Positions 36,869 through 46,306 of a stretch of DNA of 52,873 bases are shown one piece after another (the stretch's first letter is position 1; each line of letters begins with the position of its first letter). The translations under genes were made by a program, and so were the position numbers. This DNA is from Hyphomicrobium sp. (GTDB lineage: Bacteria; Pseudomonadota; Alphaproteobacteria; Rhizobiales; Hyphomicrobiaceae). The stretch spans positions 343,671-396,543 of the forward strand of contig JASBTM010000005.1 in assembly GCA_030148425.1 (NCBI GenBank), read 5' to 3'. The notes under the pieces are model-generated. The model saw only the letters and a list, made by a program, of their open reading frames with translations, ran no database searches and was not told the DNA's origin.

Positions 36869-38302
36869 GTGCCGAACGATCACTCCTCTGCTGTTCACGT
36901 CATTGGTGCCGGGCTTGCCGGATCGGAAGCCGCGCACCAGATCGCGGCTTCAGGAACGCCTGTCGTCCTGCATGAGATGCGGCCACTGCGATCCACGGAG
37001 GCGCATAAGACGGACGGATTTGCGGAGCTCGTCTGCTCGAATTCGTTCCGCTCCGACGATTGGGAAAACAACGCGGTCGGCCTTCTGCACGAAGAGCTTC
37101 GCCGTGCTGGCTCGCTCATCATGGCGGCTGCGGATGTGCACAAGCTGCCCGCGGGCGGCGCGCTTGCCGTCGACCGCGACGCGTTCTCCGCCGAAGTCAC
37201 GGCGCGGCTGAGCGCCAATCCGCTCGTCACCATCGCACGCGGCGAGCTTGAGGGGCTTCCGCCGGACGATTGGGCGAACGTTGTCATCGCGACGGGTCCG
37301 TTGACATCGCCATCGCTCAGCGCTGCGCTCGGCAAGCTGACAGGCGAAGACTCGCTCGCATTCTTCGATGCAATTGCGCCGGTCATTCACCGCGACTCCA
37401 TCGACACGTCGATTGCGTGGTTCCAATCGCGCTACGACAAGGCGGGGCCGGCAGGCACGGGCGCCGACTACCTCAACTGCCCGATGTCGAAAGACGAATA
37501 TGAAGCCTTCGTCGATGCCCTCCTTGCGGCAGAGAAGACGAGCTTCAAGGAATGGGAAGCTTCGACGCCCTATTTCGATGGCTGTTTGCCGGTCGAAGTC
37601 ATGGCCGAGCGCGGACGCGAAACGCTGCGGTTCGGCCCGATGAAGCCTGTGGGCCTTGATGATCCGCGCACGGGCCGTTGGCCCTATGCCGTCGTGCAGC
37701 TTCGCCAGGACAACGCGCTTGCGACGCTCTGGAACATGGTCGGCTTTCAGACGAAGCTGAAACATGCCGAGCAGGTGCGCATCTTCCGGATGATCCCCGG
37801 CTTGCAGAATGCGGAGTTCGCGCGGCTCGGCGGCCTCCATCGCAATACGTACCTCAATTCGCCCAAGTTGCTCGATCGCTCGCTTCGTTTGAAGGCGATG
37901 CCGCGACTGCGCTTCGCCGGACAGATTACGGGCGTGGAAGGATATATCGAAAGCGCCGCCATCGGTTTGCTTGCGGGGCGGTTCGCGGCGGCCGATGCGA
38001 CGGGTGCATCGAGTTTGGCGCCCCCTCCGACGACGGCGCTCGGCGCGCTGCTCGATCACATCACGGGAGGCCATCTCATCGCGGACGACGGCGAACGCAG
38101 CGCGGCGCGGTCGTTCCAGCCGATGAACATCAACTATGGTCTGCTGCCGGATCTCAATGCCAATCCGACACATGACAAAAGCGGGCAGAAGCTCAAGGGT
38201 CCGGAGCGCGGCCGCGAAAAGAAGAGGCTGATGTCGCGGCGCGCCATTGCAGATCTTGAACGGTGGCTCGGCGAGGCATCACCCGTTCGGCAATCGGCGT
38301 AA
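36869..38302 (+). CDS. trmFO: Folate/FAD-dependent tRNA (uracil-54-C5) methyltransferase
   Basis: TrmFO, 477 residues. It makes ribothymidine at U54 of tRNA using methylene-tetrahydrofolate and FADH2. The FAD-binding [10 protein letters not shown] lies near the N-terminus and the conserved [21 protein letters not shown] (split near residues 50-72) contains the family's active-site Cys. [16 protein letters not shown] [15 protein letters not shown] follows later. The start is GTG 36869 after GAAGAG; a TTG at 36851 would add six residues. It is typical of organisms that use TrmFO and not TrmA. Confidence 0.93.
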   Translation: MPNDHSSAVHVIGAGLAGSEAAHQIAASGTPVVLHEMRPLRSTEAHKTDGFAELVCSNSFRSDDWENNAVGLLHEELRRAGSLIMAAADVHKLPAGGALAVDRDAFSAEVTARLSANPLVTIARGELEGLPPDDWANVVIATGPLTSPSLSAALGKLTGEDSLAFFDAIAPVIHRDSIDTSIAWFQSRYDKAGPAGTGADYLNCPMSKDEYEAFVDALLAAEKTSFKEWEASTPYFDGCLPVEVMAERGRETLRFGPMKPVGLDDPRTGRWPYAVVQLRQDNALATLWNMVGFQTKLKHAEQVRIFRMIPGLQNAEFARLGGLHRNTYLNSPKLLDRSLRLKAMPRLRFAGQITGVEGYIESAAIGLLAGRFAAADATGASSLAPPPTTALGALLDHITGGHLIADDGERSAARSFQPMNINYGLLPDLNANPTHDKSGQKLKGPERGREKKRLMSRRAIADLERWLGEASPVRQSA

Positions 38303-38312
38303 GCCCCACCCG

Positions 38313-40763
38313 TCAGTTGCTGCCGGATGCCGGGGCAAACGCCTTCGGCGTGAACGCATCGTCAGAAGCGGGCGCAGGCGCTGGTGCGGCTGCGGGCGGC
38401 GCGGTTGTCGTTTCGACCGCGACCGGAGACTGCGATACGGCGGGTCCCGATACAGCCGCAGGCTCGGAAATCGGCGGCAGCGTTGAGCGCTGGAGCGTAA
38501 TCGTATTCGGTCCCGGCGCAGCGGCTGGCGGCGACGCGGGCTCTGCCGCCCCCTGCACGGGAACAGCAGCGGCGGGTGCGGGGACCGCAACGCTCGCAGG
38601 AGCCGGATCGCTGCCTGGCGCGCCCGACGTCACGCCAATCGTCTGGACAGGTGTGGGTGTATCCTCGGGATCCGGCGCACCGACATCGCTGTCGTCATAC
38701 GGCGCGGGATTGTTGGCTGGAATTGCCCCGGTGACGGGCGCTTTCCCCTCTTGAGATTTCGACAGAACGGATTTGACGTCCGGGAGTTCGACATTCGGCT
38801 CGGCGACCGGCGCAATGTCAGCCGGCGACGGTACGGTGTAGCCCGTCGGATCGGCATCGGGGCCGTCTCCATACTTCGCGAGAACAGCGCGCGCTTTCGC
38901 GGCGACGGCGTCCGCAATCGCGGCTTGTCCTTCAGCCGTCGGATGGAAAGCGCCGGAATAAGTCGATGCCAGTATCAACTGAAACGGTGCGAAAGGCTCG
39001 AACGGCAGGATCTTCGTCATGAGGCCGGCGGCGACGTGGAAGTTGCCGGTCAGGAAGGCGTCGTTCGGCGTGCGGAACCAACGCTGGCGCGCCGCATACG
39101 GCAGATAATCCGCCGGATTGTAGGGAGTCCACATGCCATCGATCTTGCGCGGAAGCCTCAGATCATCAATGTCGCTTACGCCTTCGACACTCAAGCCAGC
39201 GCAAATGCCTCGGCCGATGAATGCGCGCCTATGCGTCTCGACGAAAGTCCAGCCGAACTCGCTCGCGCTGTCTCGCATTTGCCGGTTCAACTTGTCGGCG
39301 AACCACGTTCCGAGCTTGAGCTTTACACGATCGAGCTGGAAATCCGGGAAGACGTCCATGCCGGCGTTGCCGCTGCCGCACATCTCGCTGCCGTCGCCCT
39401 GAAGGGCAAGACCGGGATAGGCGACGAGCAGAATGCGGTCGCTTTCGTTCCAGGGCACGTAAAGAAGCGCATGCAGGGCGCGATTGAGCGCCTTATAGCG
39501 GGGTCCGAGTTGCTCCAGAGCCGCCGTCGATTCCGCATCGTTGTAAACCTGGCCGAACCAGCCGCCGAGCTTGCGCAGCAGCGACTCGTTAGAGAGCACG
39601 GTATTCGCCACCAGCCGGGAAAAGCCGATGTCGTTGCCGCCGATGGAGAGCAGCACGAGGTCGATCTTGCGCGCAACATCCTGCGGGCATTGACGCATGA
39701 TGATGTCACGCAATTCCGGCACGGCGCCTTGCTGGTAATAGACGTCCGACAAGCCGATCGGATTCGTCTTGTTGTTTCCGCACTGCGCTTCGGCGACGGC
39801 GGATAGCTGCGAAAGCCGCGGCGGATTGGGAACCCACTCGTTGCCTTTGTAACGCAAGAACAGCCCATCGGTGACTTCCGCGCCCGCGCACGACACGCCG
39901 ACGTAGGTCACCGCGCGATGCGGATCTTCTACGGCCAACTGGAGCGCGGTCCGCATCTGCTCGGAATAAAGCGAGCGATGGCACGCCTGATCGAGCCAGC
40001 GGGCATTTTCCTTGATGAATGCCTTGTCGCCCAAATCTTTCCACGGCCCGATGCGGCTGGGGTAGCCAGTCAACGTGCCGTATATGCCCATGGTGCTGTA
40101 ATCGGCGGTACGCTCGCGCGAGAACCGGACAGCCATGTCGGGGTTGCCCTCGCCGGAGGCGAAGCTGTCGCCCATTCCGGCAATCAGCACGTCGCGGACT
40201 TTGATTTCGGTCTTCGCGACCTGACGGCCGCCGATCTGTACGGTCACTTCCGCGCCGCCGGGATACGGAACAACGAAACGCGCCGGTTCGCTGCAGGGCT
40301 GGGTGATGGCGTCGCCGCGGGGATTGTTTGCGTCGCCTCGCGGCGAAGACAGCCACGTGCACGACAACGTCTTTGCGTCGTCGATGCCGGTGATCTTGGC
40401 AATTACGGCGTGGTGTGTCGGGTTGATGTAGTCATCGTATGCATTGCATTTGAAGCGGTTGTTGCTCCAGCACGTCTTGCTGAACATCGAGGCCGCCCAG
40501 CCGTCGCGATCATCGCGTTGCAGGGCGTGCTCTGCGGACAAGATCGGCGTGGCGCGCTCGCTCGGACCGAGCGCACGATAGGTCTCGCGATGGACATTGG
40601 TGTCGCGTGGATCGATGAAAAAGCGAAATGGATTATCGAGACGCCAAGTCACGACCGGGGAGGCATAAGCACTCGCCGGCAGCAAAAGTCCGGCTGCGGA
40701 CGTCAACGGAAGGAACAGCGCTGCTGCGATGTCTCGCAGCTTCTTTCCCAAAATAGATGCCAT
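38313..40763 (-). CDS. Large exported SGNH-family esterase/lipase with Pro/Ala-rich tail
   Basis: An 816-residue exported protein. It starts at ATG 40763 (AAGAGGG ahead); the N-terminal 35 residues form a signal with a SAYASP cleavage region. The hydrolase blocks are GMGDSFASGEG with nucleophile Ser200, LSIGGNDIGF (GND block) and GAFHPTAEGQ near the end of the core (His of the Asp-x-x-His block, here A-F-H). Cysteines occur in pairs in the mature core, which suggests disulfides. The last ~160 residues are Pro/Ala/Ser-rich, unstructured, and may reach through the envelope. It resembles exported SGNH proteins such as lipase-like enzymes of soil bacteria; the substrate is unknown. The two convergent stops (trmFO at 38302) are ten bases apart. 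Confidence 0.85.
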   Translation of the reverse strand: MASILGKKLRDIAAALFLPLTSAAGLLLPASAYASPVVTWRLDNPFRFFIDPRDTNVHRETYRALGPSERATPILSAEHALQRDDRDGWAASMFSKTCWSNNRFKCNAYDDYINPTHHAVIAKITGIDDAKTLSCTWLSSPRGDANNPRGDAITQPCSEPARFVVPYPGGAEVTVQIGGRQVAKTEIKVRDVLIAGMGDSFASGEGNPDMAVRFSRERTADYSTMGIYGTLTGYPSRIGPWKDLGDKAFIKENARWLDQACHRSLYSEQMRTALQLAVEDPHRAVTYVGVSCAGAEVTDGLFLRYKGNEWVPNPPRLSQLSAVAEAQCGNNKTNPIGLSDVYYQQGAVPELRDIIMRQCPQDVARKIDLVLLSIGGNDIGFSRLVANTVLSNESLLRKLGGWFGQVYNDAESTAALEQLGPRYKALNRALHALLYVPWNESDRILLVAYPGLALQGDGSEMCGSGNAGMDVFPDFQLDRVKLKLGTWFADKLNRQMRDSASEFGWTFVETHRRAFIGRGICAGLSVEGVSDIDDLRLPRKIDGMWTPYNPADYLPYAARQRWFRTPNDAFLTGNFHVAAGLMTKILPFEPFAPFQLILASTYSGAFHPTAEGQAAIADAVAAKARAVLAKYGDGPDADPTGYTVPSPADIAPVAEPNVELPDVKSVLSKSQEGKAPVTGAIPANNPAPYDDSDVGAPDPEDTPTPVQTIGVTSGAPGSDPAPASVAVPAPAAAVPVQGAAEPASPPAAAPGPNTITLQRSTLPPISEPAAVSGPAVSQSPVAVETTTAPPAAAPAPAPASDDAFTPKAFAPASGSN

Positions 40764-40783
40764 CTGCCCTCTTCGCCTGGCCG

Positions 40784-41617
40784 TCAAATGCGACCTGACC
40801 AATGCGCGCGTGCAATACGCCACAGTCGAGCAATAGGCGCGATTTCTACGATGTCGCGCGCCGGCTCGTGCCGAGCCCCCTCCAAAGCGCGAAAATAGGG
40901 CTCGACGAGGGCAAGCGGCAGCAAAGCGGTGGTGAATTCCCGTGATTTGCCCGTGAGATGACGCCGCACGTCGGCAAGCGCTCGGCGTCCCTCCGCCGCG
41001 AGCCAGTCAATTTGCGGCCGCCAATCCGCCGCCGAGCCTTCTTCGTAGGGATTGGGGGAACGCGCCAGCGGGAGAAGCGCGCGGCCATGCGCCAAAGCGT
41101 AGGGCAAATCCAGTCCCGTCCGGGCGAGACCCCATGCGCGAGCCGCGGCATCGGCCGTCGCTTCATCGAGATTTGCACCAAGGATGGACGCGGCAAACAA
41201 AAACGGCGTGCCGTCGACGATGCGCAACCGTGCAAAGAATGCGTCGTCGCTTGCAGGCGGCTCTGCGTAGAGAGCGTCGGCGTGCGCCGCCAGATAATCT
41301 TCGATCCGGCCAAGCGACAGCCCGCGACGACGAATGACCTCGGCGAAAGCATCGAGGATGGGATTGCCGGAGCGACCGCTTTCACCTCGGCTCAAGAACG
41401 CATCGCGCCACCAGGCGACACGGATTTCGCCGAGCGCAGCTTCGTGCACCTGCCGCGATATGCGCTCGATCTCTCCCGTGAATGCCGCGAGCGCAATCAG
41501 ATCGGCGCGCACCTCTGCGGGCGCAAACAACGCGGCGTAGAAACGATCCGGCGCGTACGTGCGAGCGCTCGTTCGTATCAGGTCGAGATTTGACGTCTTT
41601 GGCTCGGCGTCCGTCAC
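40784..41617 (-). CDS. Squalene/phytoene synthase-like protein related to NDUFAF6
   Basis: A 277-residue helical protein of the trans-isoprenyl diphosphate synthase (squalene/phytoene synthase) fold. Its sequence matches the mitochondrial complex I assembly factor NDUFAF6 type: AFTGEIERISRQVHEAALGEIRVAWWRDAF (split around residues 45-74). The two Asp-rich metal motifs of true synthases are absent: the first is AFTGEIERI and the second is WGLARTGLDLPYALAH. It is therefore probably not an active prenyl synthase. It begins at GTG 41617 (residues MTDAEPK). It lies next to the NDUFAF3-like gene, with the SGNH gene 20 bases downstream. Confidence 0.82.
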   Translation of the reverse strand: MTDAEPKTSNLDLIRTSARTYAPDRFYAALFAPAEVRADLIALAAFTGEIERISRQVHEAALGEIRVAWWRDAFLSRGESGRSGNPILDAFAEVIRRRGLSLGRIEDYLAAHADALYAEPPASDDAFFARLRIVDGTPFLFAASILGANLDEATADAAARAWGLARTGLDLPYALAHGRALLPLARSPNPYEEGSAADWRPQIDWLAAEGRRALADVRRHLTGKSREFTTALLPLALVEPYFRALEGARHEPARDIVEIAPIARLWRIARAHWSGRI

Positions 41618-41751
41618 GCGCTGAATTCCGCTCGAAAGTGAATGACCAGACCTAGATAGCGTCGGGCGCGGCGGACGTCCTTATGAAAAATGGTGCTCTG
41701 CGGAGGCAAGGAAAGCCGGTCGGCCTTCGCAAGCATGACGGCATTCCGGCA

Positions 41752-42129
41752 TCAGGGAACGGCGATCAGGGCGGCGGCGATGGGGCGCTTCTCGGCGATC
41801 AGGATGTTGTAGGTGCGCGCCGCGGCACCTGTCGACATCGGTTCGAGGCCGATGCCGGCCTTGGCGAAAGCCGCGTAGATTTCCGGGGCCGGCCAGATCT
41901 GCTTTTCTCCCGTGCCAAACAGCACGGTGATCGGCGCTTCGAGGCGATCGAGAACAAACGCTATATCCGCTTCCGTGAGGGCGTCGATGCTCGTCGCGGC
42001 CCATGCGTGGACACCGGAAGGCGAGCACAGAACGGAGCCGCGATGGCTCATCTCAGCGAAACGAAAGCCGCCGTTGCCATAGGCTGTTATCGGCGTCTCG
42101 TAGGGATAGCGGGCGACGTCGCGTGTCAT
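41752..42129 (-). CDS. Mth938/DUF498 (NDUFAF3-like) protein
   Basis: A 125-residue single-domain protein. The core VLFGTGEKQIWPAPEI-type segment and GIGLEPMSTGAAARTYNIL are hallmarks of the Mth938/DUF498 family, which includes mitochondrial complex I assembly factor NDUFAF3. Its gene lies 23 bases past the secF stop on the same strand, the known secD-secF-Mth938 order of alphaproteobacteria. Confidence 0.88.
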   Translation of the reverse strand: MTRDVARYPYETPITAYGNGGFRFAEMSHRGSVLCSPSGVHAWAATSIDALTEADIAFVLDRLEAPITVLFGTGEKQIWPAPEIYAAFAKAGIGLEPMSTGAAARTYNILIAEKRPIAAALIAVP

Positions 42130-42152
42130 GGCGGCGTCGCCTCGTATCAGTG

Positions 42153-43142
42153 TCAGACCTTGGCCTTGGCCGAAGTCTTCGCGGCTGTCGACGAGCTAAG
42201 CATCTTGGCGGCGGCCTCGCTCCAGTCGCGCTTGACGCCGAGATAGCCGAGCAACGGCGCGGCAATGAAGATCGACGAATAGGTGCCGATCAAGACGCCC
42301 AAGAGCATCGCCAAGTTAAAGCTGCGGATCACCTCGCCGCCGAAGATATAAAGCGAGATGAGCACCGCGACCGCGGTCACGCCGGTCAGAATCGTGCGCG
42401 ACAAAGTCTCGTTGATCGAAAGATTCAGAAGCTCGTTGAGTTCCATTTTCTTGAACTTGCGCAGGTTCTCGCGAATACGGTCAGACACGACCACCGTGTC
42501 GTTGACCGAATAGCCGAGAATGGTCAGGAGCGCGGCCACGGTCGATAGATCGAATTCGATGCGAAACAGCGAGAAAATGCCTGCCGTCACCAGAACGTCG
42601 TGGCTCAACGCAATGACAGCGCCCAGCGCGAATTGCCACTCAAACCGGAACCAGACATAGGCGACGATCGCAAGGATGCCTGCGGCGACCGCGATGAAGC
42701 CGGTCATACGCAATTCGCTCGATACCGCTGGCCCTACGACCTCGACGCGGCGCTGCACATAGTCGTTTTCGGTCGCCGCCGTGACCTTCTTCAACGCTTC
42801 TTGCTGTGCTGCTTCGCCACCGGGTTGTTCTTCCAGACGGACGAGAACGTCATCCGGAGAACCGAATTCCTGGATCTGAACGCTGCCGAGACCGAGGCCG
42901 TTGAGCTTCTCACGCAGGGCGCTCATATCGGCGTTGCCCGATTTCGTCTTGAGTTCGACGAGCGAACCGCCCTTGAAGTCGACCCCGTAGTTGAGCCCCA
43001 AGGTCATGCAGAGGCCGATCGAGATCAGCATCAAGATGATCGAAGCCGCCAACGCCGGGCCTTTGAACTTCATGAACGGCAAGCGCAGGTCGTGCGGGAA
43101 GAAGTCGACGCCCTTGAAGACAGGAATGAGTTTCATCAACAC
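42153..43142 (-). CDS. secF: Protein translocase subunit SecF
   Basis: A 329-residue membrane protein with six helices and a periplasmic domain. It assists SecYEG by a proton-driven step after translocation. Motifs visible: LGLNYGVDFKGGSLVELK near residues 49-66 and TILGYSVNDTVVVSDRIRENLR near 220-241, which place the conserved helix-4 region. GTG at 43142 has AGGAG nine bases upstream; an ATG at 43136 is possible. The secD stop is 12 bases before the start. Confidence 0.95.
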   Translation of the reverse strand: MLMKLIPVFKGVDFFPHDLRLPFMKFKGPALAASIILMLISIGLCMTLGLNYGVDFKGGSLVELKTKSGNADMSALREKLNGLGLGSVQIQEFGSPDDVLVRLEEQPGGEAAQQEALKKVTAATENDYVQRRVEVVGPAVSSELRMTGFIAVAAGILAIVAYVWFRFEWQFALGAVIALSHDVLVTAGIFSLFRIEFDLSTVAALLTILGYSVNDTVVVSDRIRENLRKFKKMELNELLNLSINETLSRTILTGVTAVAVLISLYIFGGEVIRSFNLAMLLGVLIGTYSSIFIAAPLLGYLGVKRDWSEAAAKMLSSSTAAKTSAKAKV

Positions 43143-43154
43143 GGAAGGCGTCTC

Positions 43155-44777
43155 CTAGACCGGAACGGTCTGAATGCGGCCCTTGGGCTGTGCCCTGAGC
43201 CAAAACCAGATGAGCATGCGCACGACCGTCACCGAAGCGAAGATCGAGGTCAGAATGCCGATTGTGAGCGTCACGGCGAAGCCGCGGATCGGGCCGGAGC
43301 CGAGCCAGAACATGATGATGGCGCAAGCCAGCGTCGTCAGCTGACTGTCGGCAATGGTGATGAAGGCCCGCTGGAAGCCGGTGTCGATCGAGGCGACGGG
43401 AGATCTCCCTGCTCGCAGCTCTTCTCGGATTCGTTCATAAATCAGAACGTTCGCGTCGACGGCCATGGCAACGCCGAGCACGAGACCGGCGATGCCGGGC
43501 AAGGTCAGCGTGGAACCTATGAGCGTCATCAGGGCGACCGTCAGGACCAAGTGGACGAGAAGGCCGACACACGCGAAAATTCCGAACGTACCGTAAGCCA
43601 GGACCGTCAGGATGACGACCGCGATACCGCCAATGAGGCCCGCAAGCTTGCCGTCGGCGATGGAATCGGCGCCGAGCGACGGGCCGACGGTGCGTTCCTC
43701 GACGATCGTCAGCTTGGTCGGCAGCGAGCCGGACCGGAGCTGAACCGCGAGACGGTTTGAGCTTTCGACGGTAAAGCTGCCGGAAATCTGCCCCGATCCG
43801 CCAAGGATCGGCTCGCGGATGACGGGCGCCGACAGCACTTTGTCGTCGAGCACGATGGCGAACGGCTTACCGACGTTGTCTTTCGTGAAGTTCGCAAACT
43901 TGCGCGCGCCGACCTGATTGAAGCGGAAATTGATGACGGGCTCGTTGGTGCGGCTATCGAAGCCCGGCTGTGCATCGGCCAGATCTTCGCCCTGCACCAC
44001 CGGCTGCTCGCGCAGCAGGTATTCACTCGGCCCGCCAGCTTCCCTTTCGCTCGGATAGACTTTGAAGCCGGTTGGGATGCCGCTCTGCTTGGCGTCGTCG
44101 GCCGACATCGACGTGTTGACCTCGTGGAAGGTCAGCTTTGCAGTCTCGCCGATAAGGGCCTTGAGGTCTTTGGTGTCTTGAAGGCCCGGAAACTGGATCA
44201 GAATGCGATCGGTGCCTTGGCGGACGATCGTCGATTCCGAGGTGCCGAGATTGTTGACGCGGCGGTTGATCGTCTCGATCGAGGCGGACGCGGCGTTGGC
44301 GATACGCGCTCGCAGTCCAGCGTCCGACGGCTTGACGATAATGGTGCCGGGGTCGTTGCCCTCGCTGACATCGACGTCGTAGCCGCCCGTTCCCATCACG
44401 GCATTGCCGATCTGCTGGCGGACCTTATTCAGCTCCTTGATCGCCTGCGCGCGTTCGTCGGGTTTGGCGAGCTTGATGACGAGCTGCGATCCCTGAATTC
44501 CGACGCCCGTGAAACCGATCTTCGCGTCGCGCAGAACTTTGCGGGATTCATCGCGGAGATTGTTCAGCCAATCCTTCTTGATCTCGTCCTGGTCCATGGC
44601 GAGCAGGAGATGCGCACCGCCTTGAAGGTCGAGACCAAGCGTCAACTGGTGGTGAGGAACCCACCAGGGCCACTTCGCGACCGTCTCTTTCGAGAACATG
44701 TTCGGCAGCGCGACCAAGAGACCTGCAAGGCAGGTCAACAGGATGAAGAAGACTTTCGTGCGTGTGAATTGCAGCAT
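43155..44777 (-). CDS. secD: Protein translocase subunit SecD
   Basis: A 540-residue protein with six helices and a large first periplasmic domain. It begins MLQFTRTKVFFILL. GLDLQGGAHLLL near residue 50 and VDANVLIYERIREEL in helix 4 (about 450-465) are family signatures. With SecF and YajC it forms the SecDF-YajC accessory complex of the Sec translocon. The yajC stop is 88 bases upstream, with a short hairpin in the gap. Confidence 0.96.
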   Translation of the reverse strand: MLQFTRTKVFFILLTCLAGLLVALPNMFSKETVAKWPWWVPHHQLTLGLDLQGGAHLLLAMDQDEIKKDWLNNLRDESRKVLRDAKIGFTGVGIQGSQLVIKLAKPDERAQAIKELNKVRQQIGNAVMGTGGYDVDVSEGNDPGTIIVKPSDAGLRARIANAASASIETINRRVNNLGTSESTIVRQGTDRILIQFPGLQDTKDLKALIGETAKLTFHEVNTSMSADDAKQSGIPTGFKVYPSEREAGGPSEYLLREQPVVQGEDLADAQPGFDSRTNEPVINFRFNQVGARKFANFTKDNVGKPFAIVLDDKVLSAPVIREPILGGSGQISGSFTVESSNRLAVQLRSGSLPTKLTIVEERTVGPSLGADSIADGKLAGLIGGIAVVILTVLAYGTFGIFACVGLLVHLVLTVALMTLIGSTLTLPGIAGLVLGVAMAVDANVLIYERIREELRAGRSPVASIDTGFQRAFITIADSQLTTLACAIIMFWLGSGPIRGFAVTLTIGILTSIFASVTVVRMLIWFWLRAQPKGRIQTVPV

Positions 44778-44802
44778 CGGTAACGGATCTCAAGCGTTAG
44801 GA

Positions 44803-44828
44803 GATGTGCGGATCAATCCGCGCACATC
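44803..44828. repeat. Short hairpin between yajC and secD
   Basis: Arms GATGTGCG (44803-44810) and CGCACATC (44821-44828) with a ten-base loop, in the leader of secD. Its role (attenuation or RNA stability) is unknown. Confidence 0.45.
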
Positions 44829-44865
44829 TGGCGCATCTTGTTCTTCGCACGAGGAACGGCGTCAA

Positions 44866-45207
44866 TCACGTTGCGTCTTTGACAGGTTCGCCTTTGGCGC
44901 GAACTTCCATCAAGGTGCTTTTGACGATGCGGACTTTCAGATTTTCTGCAAGCTCGACTTCGATTTCGTCGCTGGTGTCAGAGGCTTTGGTGACTTTGCC
45001 GACCATGCCGCCTGAGGTCACGACTGTGTCGCCGCGACGTACCGCATTTACGCGCGCCCGCAATTCCTTGGCCCGCTGGGACTGAGGGCGGATGAGCAGG
45101 AAGTAAAAGATCGCCAGCATCAGAAGCATGGGGATCAAAAGACCGCCAAGGGGGTCCATTGCGCTCGGAGATGCGGCGGCCTGTGCGAACGCGGGAGTCG
45201 TAAACAT
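44866..45207 (-). CDS. yajC: Preprotein translocase subunit YajC
   Basis: A 113-residue protein: one hydrophobic segment (about 20-40) with IRPQSQRAKELRARV following, the YajC signature, then a beta-rich cytoplasmic part with DTVVTSGGMVGKV. The frame is open upstream to 45264, but ATG 45207 (MFTTPAFAQ) gives the usual length. It heads the yajC-secD-secF operon. Confidence 0.94.
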   Translation of the reverse strand: MFTTPAFAQAAASPSAMDPLGGLLIPMLLMLAIFYFLLIRPQSQRAKELRARVNAVRRGDTVVTSGGMVGKVTKASDTSDEIEVELAENLKVRIVKSTLMEVRAKGEPVKDAT

Positions 45208-45431
45208 TGGTAGGGAACGTCCTCTCGATGCGATTGAAATAAGCACTGCCGCCCCGAAACCCAATGGGCCGGGGGAAAGAGCCCCTCAAATTCGGGCGGA
45301 CTATAGTGGTCCGAGCCTCATTTGCAACCTCGCAAAGCCTCGTGAAAGGCCGTTGGCATGGGCTTTGGCAACGATTAAACACGGTTTTCCCGGCAGATAG
45401 CGCGCCGGGGGACATTGCTGTGCTGGAAATC

Positions 45432-46292
45432 ATGATGAGTGACGCTGAATTCTACCGCCCGCTGCTCGAGCGGATCGCCGAAGCCCTTGAACGCTTGAGC
45501 CCTCCTCCGGTCCGAAAAGTCGATTTCAGCGCGGCCGACGCGTTCATCTGGCACGCAGAGGGCAGCAGTTTCGAGCCGGTGCCAGAGGTCAGCGGCGTTC
45601 CGCTGAGCCTTCTGAAGGGCATCGACCGGACGGCGGGGATCCTGCTCGACAATACCCGGCGGTTCGCCGAGGGGTTGCCTGCAAACAACGCGCTTCTCTG
45701 GGGCGCTCGCGGCATGGGAAAATCGAGCCTCGTCAAGGCCGCGCATGCCGACGCCCTCGGCATCAAGGGCAACTTAAAGCTCGTCGAAATTCATCGTGAG
45801 GATATCGCGTCACTGCCGAGGTGCCTCGCGCTCCTCAAGGCGGCGTCGCCGTTGCGCTTCATCGTCTTCAGCGACGACCTGTCGTTCGACCACGATGACA
45901 CCAGCTATAAATCTCTGAAGGCGGTTTTGGACGGCGGCATCGAGGGGCGGCCGAAGAACGTCATTTTCTACGCGACATCGAACCGGCGCCACCTCATGCC
46001 GCGCGATATGATCGATAACGAGCGCGCGACGGCGATCAATCCGGGCGAGGCGACGGAAGAGAAGGTCTCGCTATCGGACCGGTTCGGACTTTGGCTCGGA
46101 TTTCACAATGCGAGCCAGGACGATTATCTCGCGATGGTGCGGGCCTATGTCGATCACTTCGGCATCAAGATCAGCGATGCCGAGCTTCAGCGCGACGCGC
46201 TCGAATGGTCGACGACCCGCGGTGCGCGCTCGGGCCGCGTCGCCTGGCAATATGTGCAAGATCTCGCCGGACGAACAAAGACGGCTATTTAG
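45432..46292 (+). CDS. DUF815 (AAA-like) ATPase
   Basis: A 286-residue cytoplasmic P-loop protein. Walker A is GARGMGKSS; LRFIVFSDDLSFD carries Walker B; NVIFYATSNRRHLMP contains sensor-1 Asn. DUF815 proteins are paired with SecDF-YajC loci in alphaproteobacteria, and here the gene is divergent from yajC. An upstream GTG at 45420 would add four residues and has a purine-rich GGGGGA ahead; I prefer the tandem ATG (45432/45435). The frame further upstream reads into the shared promoter. Confidence 0.85.
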   Translation: MMSDAEFYRPLLERIAEALERLSPPPVRKVDFSAADAFIWHAEGSSFEPVPEVSGVPLSLLKGIDRTAGILLDNTRRFAEGLPANNALLWGARGMGKSSLVKAAHADALGIKGNLKLVEIHREDIASLPRCLALLKAASPLRFIVFSDDLSFDHDDTSYKSLKAVLDGGIEGRPKNVIFYATSNRRHLMPRDMIDNERATAINPGEATEEKVSLSDRFGLWLGFHNASQDDYLAMVRAYVDHFGIKISDAELQRDALEWSTTRGARSGRVAWQYVQDLAGRTKTAI

Positions 46293-46306
46293 CTAGCGCT
46301 TGCATT

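Noticed and set aside
38751..39806. Plus-strand open frame (351 codons) opposite the SGNH hydrolase
   Set aside because: Antisense to a gene with intact catalytic blocks; no recognisable content.
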